From: Coriobacteriales bacterium
GTDB taxonomy: Bacteria > Actinomycetota > Coriobacteriia > Coriobacteriales > UBA8131
DNA length: 46,644 nucleotides
Assembly (NCBI GenBank): GCA_031288185.1
Contig: JAITRZ010000011.1
Coordinates: forward strand, 1 to 46,644
Direction of reading: 5' to 3'
In this document: positions 8,869-18,188 of the stretch, in pieces
Layout: every line of letters starts with the position of its first letter
How positions within the stretch are numbered: position 1 is the stretch's first letter
Program-made: the position numbers and the translations under genes
Notes under the pieces: model-generated
Databases searched by the model: none
Told to the model about the DNA's origin: nothing
The model's input: the letters and a program-made list of their open reading frames with translations, nothing else

Positions 8869-9567
8869 ATGTCCAGCGCCGCTTGCCCAGACCCTGGATA
8901 TTGTAGCGGCCATAATTTTGCTTGTTCTAAAAGCAAATTTGTGCTCAGGGTTACCCCTCACCTCTCAGGCCCGGCAGCACAGGCTTATGCTGAGGATACC
9001 AGCGTTAGTTGTTCAGAATCTACCTATCACCTGCTGGCCCAGGTTATAAGGGCCAAGGGCTTGCATGGCGCGACGCGCGTGCGCGCCATCGGCGACCCCG
9101 CGCAACTTTACCCCCACCGCCAGGTTTGGATAGTGCCGCCCTTGCTCAAAGGCGTACGCCAGACACAGATAAGCGCCAGCGGAAAGCCTAACGATGTTGG
9201 CGAGCTGGTTTTGAGCCTGGATGGGGTAAATGACCGCGCAGCGGCCTGCGAACTGGCGGGCCGCTACCTGTTGGCAGCTACAGAGCAATGCGTGATACAT
9301 GGCGAAGGGCAGAGAAACGTGATGGTTGAACGCCCGATCCCCCTCTTTGAAAGCGCGCGCGCACAGGCGGCGGGCTGTCACTTTTGGGATGTGGAGCAGG
9401 GTGAGCTGGGGCGCCTTGAGCAAACAGAAAGCGGCAGCCACTATGATTGTTGGATCATCGATGGCCCATGGGGGAAACTGCGGGTGCCAGCCGTTAAAGA
9501 CTACCTTGTAGATAGTGAGCCGGGGTTGGTTACCCTGCGGTTGCCTGACGGCTTTCTGGCGATCTGA
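8869..9567 (+). CDS. rimM: Ribosome maturation factor RimM
   Basis: The protein matches RimM, which binds S19 and helps 30S head assembly. The N-terminal RimM barrel begins near YHLLAQVIRAKGLHGATRVRAIGD and the PRC-barrel domain near the end contains the usual GxLRVPAVKDYLV-like segment. The start is uncertain. ATG 8869 gives 232 residues with an N-terminal extension of about 50; GTG 8941 gives a shorter protein but neither has a good ribosome binding site, and the real family homology starts about residue 50 of the longer form. The extension has several Cys and no recognisable domain. It lies between khpA and trmD, the conserved place for rimM. Confidence 0.87.
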   Translation: MSSAACPDPGYCSGHNFACSKSKFVLRVTPHLSGPAAQAYAEDTSVSCSESTYHLLAQVIRAKGLHGATRVRAIGDPAQLYPHRQVWIVPPLLKGVRQTQISASGKPNDVGELVLSLDGVNDRAAACELAGRYLLAATEQCVIHGEGQRNVMVERPIPLFESARAQAAGCHFWDVEQGELGRLEQTESGSHYDCWIIDGPWGKLRVPAVKDYLVDSEPGLVTLRLPDGFLAI

Positions 9568-9600
9568 CGCAGGCAGACGAAGGCAGACTAAGGCTCAGGC

Positions 9601-10365
9601 ATGCATATCGACATCCTGTCTATCTTTCCAGAAATGTTTAGCGAGGTGATGAACACCTCAATTTTGGGCCGAGCTCAGGCTAGCGGTGCGCTGGAGTTTG
9701 TGTCCCACGACCTACGGCGTTGGACGCATGATCGTCATCGCAGCACCGATGATGCGCCTTATGGCGGTGGCCCAGGCCAGCTGATGAAGGCTGAACCGGT
9801 GTTTGAGGCCTTAGACGAGCTGCTTGCCCAGCCAGCCGATCCCACCCTGGTTCTAGTTTTTACGGCTCATGGTCGGCGTTTTGACCAAACGTTGGCCCAG
9901 GAGTTAGCCACCTGGCCGCGCCTGGTTATGGTTTGCGGGCGTTACGAGGGTTTTGATGAACGCGTCTACGCGCGGGCTGATCTCTGTGTGAGCCTGGGCG
10001 ACTATATCCTGAGTGGTGGCGAGTTAGCGGCGATGGTAGTGACCGACGCACTCTGCCGATTACAACCCGGCGTGTTGGGAGATGAGCGCTCCAGCGTTGA
10101 AGAGTCCTTTAGGGGGGGTCTTTTGGAGTATCCACAATATACGCGTCCCGCCACTTTGCGGGGGCTGGCCGTTCCAGAGGTACTACTCAGCGGCAACCAC
10201 GCGGCCGTGGCGGAGTGGCGCCGGAAAATGTCTATAATCAATACAGCCAGGTTGAGACCGGATCTGCTGGCCGCAGCCCAGCTAACGGAGACTGAACGGC
10301 AACTGGCAAGCAGAGCGCAGACCAATAACAAGGATGGCAACGCCCTGTTGGGCGCGGGGTTGTGA
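9601..10365 (+). CDS. trmD: tRNA (guanine37-N1)-methyltransferase TrmD
   Basis: A 254-residue SPOUT-class methyltransferase that uses S-adenosylmethionine to form m1G37 in tRNAs and so prevents frameshifting. Clear family motifs are the start MHIDILSIFPEMF, DDAPYGGGPG, the knot sequence CGRYEGFDERV and LGDYILSGGELAA with the catalytic Asp region. The length is typical. The ATG at 9601 agrees with the family start. rplS, which usually follows trmD, is not present; glyQS follows after about 60 bp. Confidence 0.97.
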   Translation: MHIDILSIFPEMFSEVMNTSILGRAQASGALEFVSHDLRRWTHDRHRSTDDAPYGGGPGQLMKAEPVFEALDELLAQPADPTLVLVFTAHGRRFDQTLAQELATWPRLVMVCGRYEGFDERVYARADLCVSLGDYILSGGELAAMVVTDALCRLQPGVLGDERSSVEESFRGGLLEYPQYTRPATLRGLAVPEVLLSGNHAAVAEWRRKMSIINTARLRPDLLAAAQLTETERQLASRAQTNNKDGNALLGAGL

Positions 10366-10426
10366 AACGCACGCCCTGTTGTGCCGGTAGACGTGCAGGT
10401 ATGGGATTTAGAGAAATGACGGGGTG

Positions 10427-13400
10427 ATGGCCGCTTTGGAACCGATGAGTTTTCAGGAGATAATCCTCAGTCTTCAGAACTACTGGGCTCAACTGGGCTA
10501 TGTGGTGGTGCAGCCCTATGACAGTGAAGTTGGTGCTGGCACCTTTCATCCGGCCACCACGTTACGCTCATTGGGTCCTGCGCCCTGGCGCACCGCTTAC
10601 GTGCAGCCTTCACGTCGTCCTGCTGACGGCCGCTATGGTGAAAACCCCAATCGCCTTCAACATTATTATCAATTTCAGGTTATAGCCAAGCCCTCACCTG
10701 ACAATATCCTTGAGTTGTACCTGGATTCGCTACGCGCCATTGGCATAGAGCCGCATGACCATGACGTGCGCTTTGTGGAAGACGATTGGGAGTCGCCCAC
10801 CCTGGGGGCCTGGGGCCTGGGCTGGGAGGTTTGGCTCAACGGCATGGAGGTTACCCAGTTTACCTATTTCCAGCAGGTTGGCGGCATTGAATGCAGGCCG
10901 GTTCCGGCTGAAATCACCTATGGGTTAGAGCGGCTGGCCATGTATATTCAGGGTGTGGATTCAGTATATGACATCATCTGGACCCGCGCCGCAGATGGCA
11001 GCCCGTTTAGTTACGGTGACGTTTACCTGCAAAATGAGCGGGAATTTTCTGAATACAATTTTGAGGTCGCCGACACAGCGCTGCTCTTTGCGAACTTTGA
11101 CAGTTATGAGCAAGAATGCCGTCGCGTTCTGGAACGTAAGCTACCCCTGCCGGCCTATGACTATGTGCTCAAATGCTCGCACACCTTTAACCTGTTAGAT
11201 GCCCGTGGCGCTATCTCGGCGACCGAGCGGATGGGCTTTATCCTGCGCGTGCGATCCCTGGCCAAAGCCTGCTGCCAATGTTATCTGGACAAATTGGAGC
11301 AGTGCCAAGAGGATGATGGCGACGCCGGCTTCACTGACAGAACCAGCCCAGCAACGCCAGATGCTGATTTGGAAATCAACGTGAACCTCGCTCCCCATGA
11401 GCCGGCAACCCTGGTTTTGGAGATTGGTGTGGAAGAGATTCCCGCGTTGGCTCTGTACGCCGCCACCCAACAGTTAGCGGAGTTGGCCAAAGCAGCCCTG
11501 GCCAAGGCTCGTATCGAACATGGCGACATCACAACCCGTTCTACACCGCGCCGTCTGGTGCTGGAAGTTAAACGCCTGGCCACAACCTCCACGCCGCTGG
11601 TGCAGCGTTTTAAGGGACCGGCTGTCAAAATTGCCTATGACCAATCAGGTCAGCCAACCGCCGCCGCCCAGGGATTTGCTCGCAGCAAGGGCGTTAGTGT
11701 ACAGGAACTGATACGGGCCAAAGAGGGGCAAACTGACTATGTTTTTGCTCAAACTGAGTGTTTGGCCCGGCGCTCTGACCAACTGCTTCCCAGCATCCTG
11801 GCGCGGTTGATAGCGGACATCAAGTGGCCTAAAGTTCAGCGCTGGGATAGTCGCGAGGAAACCTTCATCCGCCCGGTGCGTTGGATCTGCGCGCTTTGGG
11901 GTCCCACTATCATTCCCGTCAGCTTTGCTGGCGTTAACTCCGGGCGCATTACCTGGGGTCACCGGCTGATAGCAAACCAGCCCCTGGAATTAGCCAGTGC
12001 TGAGGATTTGGCCAGCGCCCACACAAAACTTTGGGTTATTGACTCGGCAGAGATGCGCGCCGCTCACATCAAGGCCCAAATTAAGACCCTCCGGGAAAAG
12101 AGTGAACTGATGGCCCAGGTGCCTGCTGAGACTTTGGCCGAGGTGGTCAATCTGGTGGAGTTTCCCACCACGTTGCTTGGCTCCTTTGACACTCGTTTTT
12201 TGGAGCTGCCACCGGAGGTGCTTACTAATGCCATGCTTAAGCATCAGCGCTACTTTCCAACGCTTGACGCTAAGGGCAACCTTTCCAATCACTTCATGGT
12301 GGTGTCCAATGGTTCGCCTGCCTATAACTCTACGATAATTGCCGGACATGAACGGGTCATACGCCCGCGCCTGGCCGATGCCGCCTTTTTCTACGCCAGT
12401 GACCGCAAGCAACCGTTGGCCAGCTATCTGGAAGATTTGCGCTCAGTAGTCTTTCATGAAAAGCTCGGTAGTCTCTATGACAAGGCTGAACGCCTGAGAC
12501 ATCTGTCTGGTGCGCTGGCCGCGCTGACCCAGGCCAGTTCTGAGCAAGCCCAATGCGCCCAGCGCGCCGCGCTTTTGGCTAAGGCCGATCTGGTGACTAA
12601 CGTAGTGGTTGAATTTACCGATCTACAGGGGGTGATGGGCTCTTACTACGCCCTGGACAGTGGTGAGAAACCAGGGGTGGCGCTGGCCATTCGCGAGCAT
12701 TACCAGCCGCGTTTTGCCGGCGACAGCCTGCCTGATAGCCTGCCTGGCCAGTTGGTGGCCCTGGCGGATAAGCTGGACAGTATCGCCGGCATCTTTGCCG
12801 CTGGCCAGGCTCCTAGCGGCTCTGCTGATCCCTATGCCCTGCGCCGCGCGGCCATCGGCATCATCAATATGTTGCTTAATAAATTAACACTACCTCTTTC
12901 TGAGGCCATCGCGCTGGCCGTGGCGGGGTTGAACAAGATACCCCTTACGTATGATACAGACGCGCTCAAGGAGCAGATAAGAGCCTTCTTTGCGGCCCGT
13001 CTTGAGGTTATCGCCCAGGAGCGGGGGCTCAAGGCAGACACCGTGGCGGCGGTTCTCGCCACCGGCACTGTTGAGCCGGCCGAGTTGCTGGCCAGAGCGG
13101 CGGCACTGGATGAGGCACGCAGCGCGCAGTCCCCCGTATTTGCTGATTTGTACAGTGCTTACACCCGCGCTAACAATCTACGCCAGCCTAACCTGGTGGC
13201 GAGCCTGGACGCCCAACTCTTTGGAGCGGCAGAAAGCCGTCTGGATCAGGCGATTACCCAGGTGGGGGAGGGGGTGGCCGCTGCCCTGGCCGCTGGGAAA
13301 TACGATTTTGCCCTCAGTTTCCTGGCCGGCCTGAAAGCTCCCCTTGATGATTTCTTTGATGCTGTGATGATTATGGACGCAGACGAGCGATTGCGCGCAA

Positions 13401-13477
13401 ACCGCTTGCTTCTGCTCAACCGCTTTGTGGATGTTTTTGCCTATGTTGCCGATTTTAGCCAGTTGGCAGGCGTTTGA
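10427..13477 (+). CDS. glyQS: Fused glycyl-tRNA synthetase, alpha plus beta chains
   Basis: A 1016-residue enzyme that charges tRNA-Gly. Residues 1 to about 295 are the class II catalytic alpha chain ([35 protein letters not shown] is its family start, and a later stretch holds the [21 protein letters not shown] core). From about residue 325 the beta chain begins ([12 protein letters not shown]), with the HD-like and anticodon-binding parts to the end. An acidic linker of about 30 residues joins them in one frame. Alpha and beta are normally separate genes; fused forms are known in Chlamydia and plant organelles. ATG 10427 or the GTG just before it are possible starts, as is ATG 10445. The stop overlaps the TTG in front of the next gene. 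Confidence 0.95.
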   Translation: MAALEPMSFQEIILSLQNYWAQLGYVVVQPYDSEVGAGTFHPATTLRSLGPAPWRTAYVQPSRRPADGRYGENPNRLQHYYQFQVIAKPSPDNILELYLDSLRAIGIEPHDHDVRFVEDDWESPTLGAWGLGWEVWLNGMEVTQFTYFQQVGGIECRPVPAEITYGLERLAMYIQGVDSVYDIIWTRAADGSPFSYGDVYLQNEREFSEYNFEVADTALLFANFDSYEQECRRVLERKLPLPAYDYVLKCSHTFNLLDARGAISATERMGFILRVRSLAKACCQCYLDKLEQCQEDDGDAGFTDRTSPATPDADLEINVNLAPHEPATLVLEIGVEEIPALALYAATQQLAELAKAALAKARIEHGDITTRSTPRRLVLEVKRLATTSTPLVQRFKGPAVKIAYDQSGQPTAAAQGFARSKGVSVQELIRAKEGQTDYVFAQTECLARRSDQLLPSILARLIADIKWPKVQRWDSREETFIRPVRWICALWGPTIIPVSFAGVNSGRITWGHRLIANQPLELASAEDLASAHTKLWVIDSAEMRAAHIKAQIKTLREKSELMAQVPAETLAEVVNLVEFPTTLLGSFDTRFLELPPEVLTNAMLKHQRYFPTLDAKGNLSNHFMVVSNGSPAYNSTIIAGHERVIRPRLADAAFFYASDRKQPLASYLEDLRSVVFHEKLGSLYDKAERLRHLSGALAALTQASSEQAQCAQRAALLAKADLVTNVVVEFTDLQGVMGSYYALDSGEKPGVALAIREHYQPRFAGDSLPDSLPGQLVALADKLDSIAGIFAAGQAPSGSADPYALRRAAIGIINMLLNKLTLPLSEAIALAVAGLNKIPLTYDTDALKEQIRAFFAARLEVIAQERGLKADTVAAVLATGTVEPAELLARAAALDEARSAQSPVFADLYSAYTRANNLRQPNLVASLDAQLFGAAESRLDQAITQVGEGVAAALAAGKYDFALSFLAGLKAPLDDFFDAVMIMDADERLRANRLLLLNRFVDVFAYVADFSQLAGV

Positions 13478-13512
13478 TCAGGCGAACAGGCAAGGCAGGT
13501 TTCCAGCGCGAC

Positions 13513-14508
13513 ATGCGACCGACGATCAACATCATCAGCGATTCTTTGGGCGACTCGGCTGCCGCTGTCGCTGAGGCTGCCGCCAGCCAATTTGACTGTC
13601 AAGGGGTCACTCTCAGGCGTCTGCCCAATGTAACCACCACTGAACAGGTCGTCGACTTTCTGGCCACCCTGCGCCAAGAACGAAGATTGAGTGAGGTCGC
13701 CCCTGAGAATCATGCCGCCCTTGCAAACGAGGCCGTCGCCGCAGATGAGGTCGCCCCATCCGCACGACTGATCATCCTCTACACCATCGCTGATGCCAAA
13801 CTGCGCTCTGCAGTGAAAAAATTGCTTGACCAACCGGATATTTACGCGACTGATGTTCTGGGGCCGCCGATAGCCGCTATTGCTGCCGCCACCGGTCTGG
13901 CACCTAAGAACCGCCCCGGACTGATTCGTCAAACGGGGGCCGCCTACTACCACCGGGTGGAAGCCATGGAATTTGCCGTTGATCATGACGATGGTCGTAA
14001 TCCAGAACAGCTGACCAACGCGGACATTGTGCTAGTAGGCTCATCGCGCACGTCCAAGACGCCGCTGGCCATCTACATGGCGACTTTGGGTTATAAGGTG
14101 GCCAATGTGCCGCTGGTGCCGGGGGTTAGGCCGCCGGGACAACTGTTTACCGTTGAGTCGCGACGCATCTTTGGGTTGATGTCAGACGCGGCGCTCCTGG
14201 CCAGCATTCGTCGTGGACGCCTGGGCAACGCCAGTGGGGTGGCCGCTACCTACGCTAGTATCGAATACGTGCAGGAGGATCTGGACGAGGCCCGGACGCT
14301 GATGCGCGCGTTGGGCTGTATCGTGGTGCGCACCGATAACCGCGCCATCGAAGAAACGGCCCAGGAGATTCTCAGGTATTATGAGACTTCGCGGCAACCG
14401 CCTTCGCGCGAGCCGCCATTTTCAACTACTCATACACTGCCTGACCCCGCAGCCTACACCACCACAGGCGCGCAAACCGTGCCAACCAGCAAACCGCGCA
14501 ATGAGTAA
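13513..14508 (+). CDS. Pyruvate, phosphate dikinase regulatory protein
   Basis: A bifunctional DUF299 protein that inactivates PPDK by ADP-dependent phosphorylation of a Thr beside the catalytic His and reverses it by phosphorolysis. It has the family start (PTINIISDSLGDSA), the GSSRTSKTP P-loop at about residues 176-184, and the conserved KVANVPLVPGV segment. The last 35 residues are Pro/Thr-rich. Two starts are possible: ATG 13513 (331 residues, chosen because homology begins there) and TTG 13474, which overlaps the glyQS stop. An insertion of about 20 Ala/Glu-rich residues follows the first helix. Its target, PPDK, is the next gene, and the two overlap or nearly touch, which supports the assignment strongly. 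Confidence 0.93.
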   Translation: MRPTINIISDSLGDSAAAVAEAAASQFDCQGVTLRRLPNVTTTEQVVDFLATLRQERRLSEVAPENHAALANEAVAADEVAPSARLIILYTIADAKLRSAVKKLLDQPDIYATDVLGPPIAAIAAATGLAPKNRPGLIRQTGAAYYHRVEAMEFAVDHDDGRNPEQLTNADIVLVGSSRTSKTPLAIYMATLGYKVANVPLVPGVRPPGQLFTVESRRIFGLMSDAALLASIRRGRLGNASGVAATYASIEYVQEDLDEARTLMRALGCIVVRTDNRAIEETAQEILRYYETSRQPPSREPPFSTTHTLPDPAAYTTTGAQTVPTSKPRNE

Positions 14509-14518
14509 GGAGTGCACC

Positions 14519-17257
14519 GTGCCACAGACCACACAGAGGGTTTTTGCCTTTGGCAATAACGCGCAGGGCAAAAACGTAACTGAGGGCGACAAGACTATGA
14601 AGGATATTTTGGGGGGTAAGGGTGCCAATCTGGCCGAGATGGCCTCTATCGGGCTTCCGGTGCCGCCAGGGTTTACCATTTCCTGCCAGACCTGCATGGA
14701 GTTTTATCGGGCCGGTAACCAACTGTCTGATGACATCCTGGCTGAGATTGAGCGCTACCGTCGCGACCTGGAGCAGCGCATGGGCAAGCTCATTGGCGAC
14801 AGCCGGGATCCTCTGTTGGTGAGTGTGCGCTCAGGCGCTCCCTTTAGTATGCCGGGGATGATGGATACGGTGCTCAACCTGGGACTGAATGATCAGTCCA
14901 TTGTGGGACTGATTGCCCAGACCAATAATCCTCGCTTTGCCTGGGACAGTTACCGTCGTTTTATCCAGATGTTTTCCAAGGTGGTCATGGGCATTGACGG
15001 CGACCTGTTTGAAAATGCTATTACCGCTACCAAAATTGCCCGTGGCCTCAAGGGCGATAACGAGCTTTCTGCCGAGGAGCTGGAGGCTCTGGTTGAGACC
15101 TTCAAGGGGATTTTTGCCGCTAATGTATCGGTGGCTGACTATCCTGAATTGGCCAAAAACGGCAGGATCAGCTTTCCCCAGGATCCGGATCGCCAGCTGC
15201 TGCTAGCCATCAAAGCGGTGTTTGGTTCCTGGATGAATGATCGCGCCAAACTCTACCGGCGCCAAAACAAAATCCCCGATGATCTGGGCACGGCCGTTAA
15301 CGTACAGTCTATGGTCTTTGGCAATAAGGGCGACAGTTCGGCCACCGGTGTGGCCTTTACCCGCAATCCCGCAAGTGGTCAAAATGAGTTTTACGGTGAT
15401 TTTCTCATTAACGCCCAGGGCGAGGATGTAGTTGCGGGTATTCGCAACACCCAGCCAATCAGCGATCTGAAAAACGTCTCTGGTCTGGAGACGGCCGGCC
15501 GTGAGCTCGAGCAGGTGTTCAAGGTGCTGGAGCAGCACTATCGGGATATGTGCGACATTGAGTTTACCATCGAGCAGGGCAAACTTTGGATGCTTCAGAC
15601 CCGGGTAGGCAAGCGTACCGCTCAGGCAGCCCTGCGCATTGCCATCTCTATGGTTGAAGAGGGTCTCATCAGCCGGCAGGAAGCCGTGTTGCGTATTGAT
15701 CCGGCCCAGTTAGACCAGTTGCTGCATCCACAGTTTGACCCCAAGGCTCACTATACGGTGGTTGCCCAGGGACTTAATGCCTCGCCGGGAGCCGCCGTGG
15801 GCAAGGCCGTGTTTAGCGCGGACGCGGCCGTAAACTATGCCAACACCGGTGAAAAGACGGTGTTGGTGCGCTGGGAAACCAACCCTGATGATCTGGCGGG
15901 CATGGTGGCAGCCGAGGGCATATTAACCAGCCACGGAGGCAAAACGTCACATGCCGCTGTTATCGCGCGCGGCATGGGTACACCCTGTGTCTGTGGTGCC
16001 GAGATGCTCAAGATCAACGCCGAAGAGCGCCAGGCCACTGTTGCTGGTACCGACATTATCATTCGCGAGGGCGATACGATCTCCCTTGATGGTACGCTGG
16101 GCATTGTGGTACTGGGCGCGGTGGATATGGTTATGCCGGAACTGTCCGGCGATCTGGATACCATCTTAGAATGGGCAGATGACTTTCGCACAATGGGCGT
16201 GCGTGCCAATGCCGATAATCCCGCAGACGCCCAACTGGCGCGGGAATTTGGGGCCAGTGGCATTGGCCTGTGTCGCACTGAGCATATGTTTTTGGGTGAG
16301 CGCAAGGCCATCATCCAAAGCTTTATCCTTACGGATGATCCGGCGGTGCGCGAGAAGGCTTTAAGCGATCTCCTGGCAGTGCAAACTGATGATTTCTATG
16401 GCATGTTTAAGGCTATGGATGGATTGCCGGTAGTGGTGCGGCTGCTAGATCCCCCGCTGCATGAGTTTCTGGACGATCCGCGGGCGTTGGAAGTTGAAAT
16501 AACCAAGCTGGAGCTGCAGGGGGCTGAGCGCGACCTGGTAATTACCAAGCGCAATCTGCTTGGCCGCATTGACTCGATGGTTGAAATGAATCCCATGCTG
16601 GGTTTGCGCGGTGTGCGCCTGGCCATACTAAACCCAGAGCTTGCCGCCATGCAGGTGCGTGCTATCGCTATCGCCACCGCTCGCCTGCTGCAAGAAGGTT
16701 ATCAACCTCATCCAGAAATAATGATTCCCCTTGTCAGCGTGGTGCCGGAGCTGTCGGCACTGCGTCAGGAAAGCCTGGAGGTTATCAAGGCGGTGTCTGA
16801 GGAAACCGGTACCGACCTGCACCTGCCTATTGGCACGATGATCGAACTGCCTCGTGCCGCAGTCTGTGCAGATGAAATCGCTGCTTATGCTGACTTTTTT
16901 TCCTTTGGCACCAACGATCTCACCCAGACGGCCTTTGGCTTTTCGCGTGATGATGTGGAGTCCAAGTTCATCCCGCGTTACCTGGAGCGGCGACTGTTGC
17001 CTTTCAATCCCTTTGAGACGATAGATGCGGGTGTGGCCAAGCTGGTGCGCATGGCCTGTGAGTTGGGGCGCAACACCAACAAGCGGCTCGATCTGGGTGT
17101 TTGCGGTGAGCACGGCGGCGATCCGGACTCCGCCAAAGTATTTTATGCGCTTGGTTTGGACTATGTATCCTGCTCGCCCTACCGGGTGCCACTTGCTCGC
17201 CTGGCGGCCGCGCAGGCCGCACTGGAAAAGGAGTTTGCCATCTCGGACAACCGCTGA
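14519..17257 (+). CDS. ppdK: Pyruvate, phosphate dikinase
   Basis: A cytoplasmic enzyme of 912 residues that interconverts pyruvate, ATP and phosphate with phosphoenolpyruvate, AMP and pyrophosphate. The nucleotide-binding domain (DILGGKGANLAEM onward) is followed by the swivelling His domain with GGKTSHAAVIARG, where the His carries the phosphate and the Thr two residues before it is the target of the regulator encoded upstream. The PEP/pyruvate barrel closes the protein (GTNDLTQTAFGFSRDD and CGEHGGDP). GTG 14519 is chosen because AAGGAG at 14507-14512 is well placed; ATG 14501, which would overlap the regulator gene by 8 bp, is the alternative. An anaerobe may use it for gluconeogenesis or pyrophosphate-linked glycolysis. 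Confidence 0.96.
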   Translation: MPQTTQRVFAFGNNAQGKNVTEGDKTMKDILGGKGANLAEMASIGLPVPPGFTISCQTCMEFYRAGNQLSDDILAEIERYRRDLEQRMGKLIGDSRDPLLVSVRSGAPFSMPGMMDTVLNLGLNDQSIVGLIAQTNNPRFAWDSYRRFIQMFSKVVMGIDGDLFENAITATKIARGLKGDNELSAEELEALVETFKGIFAANVSVADYPELAKNGRISFPQDPDRQLLLAIKAVFGSWMNDRAKLYRRQNKIPDDLGTAVNVQSMVFGNKGDSSATGVAFTRNPASGQNEFYGDFLINAQGEDVVAGIRNTQPISDLKNVSGLETAGRELEQVFKVLEQHYRDMCDIEFTIEQGKLWMLQTRVGKRTAQAALRIAISMVEEGLISRQEAVLRIDPAQLDQLLHPQFDPKAHYTVVAQGLNASPGAAVGKAVFSADAAVNYANTGEKTVLVRWETNPDDLAGMVAAEGILTSHGGKTSHAAVIARGMGTPCVCGAEMLKINAEERQATVAGTDIIIREGDTISLDGTLGIVVLGAVDMVMPELSGDLDTILEWADDFRTMGVRANADNPADAQLAREFGASGIGLCRTEHMFLGERKAIIQSFILTDDPAVREKALSDLLAVQTDDFYGMFKAMDGLPVVVRLLDPPLHEFLDDPRALEVEITKLELQGAERDLVITKRNLLGRIDSMVEMNPMLGLRGVRLAILNPELAAMQVRAIAIATARLLQEGYQPHPEIMIPLVSVVPELSALRQESLEVIKAVSEETGTDLHLPIGTMIELPRAAVCADEIAAYADFFSFGTNDLTQTAFGFSRDDVESKFIPRYLERRLLPFNPFETIDAGVAKLVRMACELGRNTNKRLDLGVCGEHGGDPDSAKVFYALGLDYVSCSPYRVPLARLAAAQAALEKEFAISDNR

Positions 17258-17767
17258 CGGCACCCAGCGCTTTGGGGCCAACTGACCGGCGCAAGGCGGC
17301 ATCCGGTGACTTGGACGGCCAACTGACCGGCGCCCTGGTGCCGAACAAACTGTCCAAAAGCACGCATCACTACTACTTTTGTCAACTTGCTCCAAGCCTC
17401 TTGCCGGTACGGTAATCCAAAGATATCTCCCCCTACTGCTTGGCTTTGACGCGCCTGGATGTCAACAACCGCCTGTCACTCAACACCGTGCCATGGGTGG
17501 TACGGGAAGGCGGTACGGGAAGGCGGCGGAGTAAAACCTCACGTCAACAGCATTGTAACGCCTGAGCAACGGTTCAGGTTCCTGCTAAGTATGAAAAGTA
17601 TGATTGTGCACCGGAGCACCAGCCCGTACAACCAGACACCGCTTGTACGGCGGGATGCAGCTTGTACACCAGGACACCGTTTGTACGGCAAAACGCAGGT
17701 CTGAGGGGCTTGGGGTTTTCTTTTCTGGGCCTTTTCAGAATCTCATACAGAGGAGGCCGCAGGATCA
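17258..17767. other. Gene-free stretch with several short direct repeats
   Basis: No convincing gene lies in these 510 bp. They hold pairs of short repeats: GGCCAACTGACCGGCGC at 17276-17292 and 17317-17333; a 13-bp tandem pair GGTACGGGAAGGC at 17499-17511 and 17512-17524; and an imperfect copy of about 26 bp around CACCGCTTGTACGGC near 17634 and 17674. Reading frames across it are short and low in complexity. The last 60 bases carry the ribosome binding site of the next gene (GGAGG). I see no clear terminator for ppdK. Confidence 0.7.
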
Positions 17768-18181
17768 ATGAACCCACCAACAGTTTCATCAGCATTTTCA
17801 GCCGAGGGATCTCCCGATGTTGACTTCTGGAAGATTCAGGGCACAACAACCGTAGGTGAACGTGGCCAGGTGGTTATACCGGCTGCCGTGCGCGCCGAGC
17901 TGGACATTAGCGGCGGTGACCGGATGGTCGTGTTTTCTGAAAAACAACACGGCGTTGTGATAATTGTTAAGGCCGAGGTTGTCAGTCAGATATCGCAGGC
18001 CATGCTCACCAAAATAGGCCTGCTCAATGCTGAGACCGAACGCATCTTGCAGGGCCCTGACGCTGGCGAAGCGCCTGCACCTTCTGGCATACATCCCTCT
18101 GAGATGACTACAGCCTCCAGCGCACATCCCTCTGAGGCACCTTCTGGCGCGCATCCTCACCCCAACACGACGGCTGAGTAG
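17768..18181 (+). CDS. AbrB/SpoVT-type transcriptional regulator
   Basis: A 137-residue protein with a swapped-hairpin AbrB DNA-binding domain at about residues 25-65 (GERGQVVIPAAVRAELDISGGDRMVVF), the fold used by AbrB, MazE and SpoVT regulators. A short helix follows, then a Pro/Ser/His-rich tail of about 35 residues built on repeats such as PSEAPSGAHP. The start is ATG 17768 with GGAGG upstream. It ends 7 bp before an ABC transporter gene, so it probably controls that transporter. No MazF-like toxin is beside it, so an antitoxin role is less likely. The target of the regulation is inferred from position alone. Confidence 0.83.
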   Translation: MNPPTVSSAFSAEGSPDVDFWKIQGTTTVGERGQVVIPAAVRAELDISGGDRMVVFSEKQHGVVIIVKAEVVSQISQAMLTKIGLLNAETERILQGPDAGEAPAPSGIHPSEMTTASSAHPSEAPSGAHPHPNTTAE

Positions 18182-18188
18182 GTAGCAT

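Noticed and set aside
17459-17704. 81-codon frame in the gap after ppdK
   Set aside because: It is made of the local repeats, has no ribosome binding site and no family likeness.
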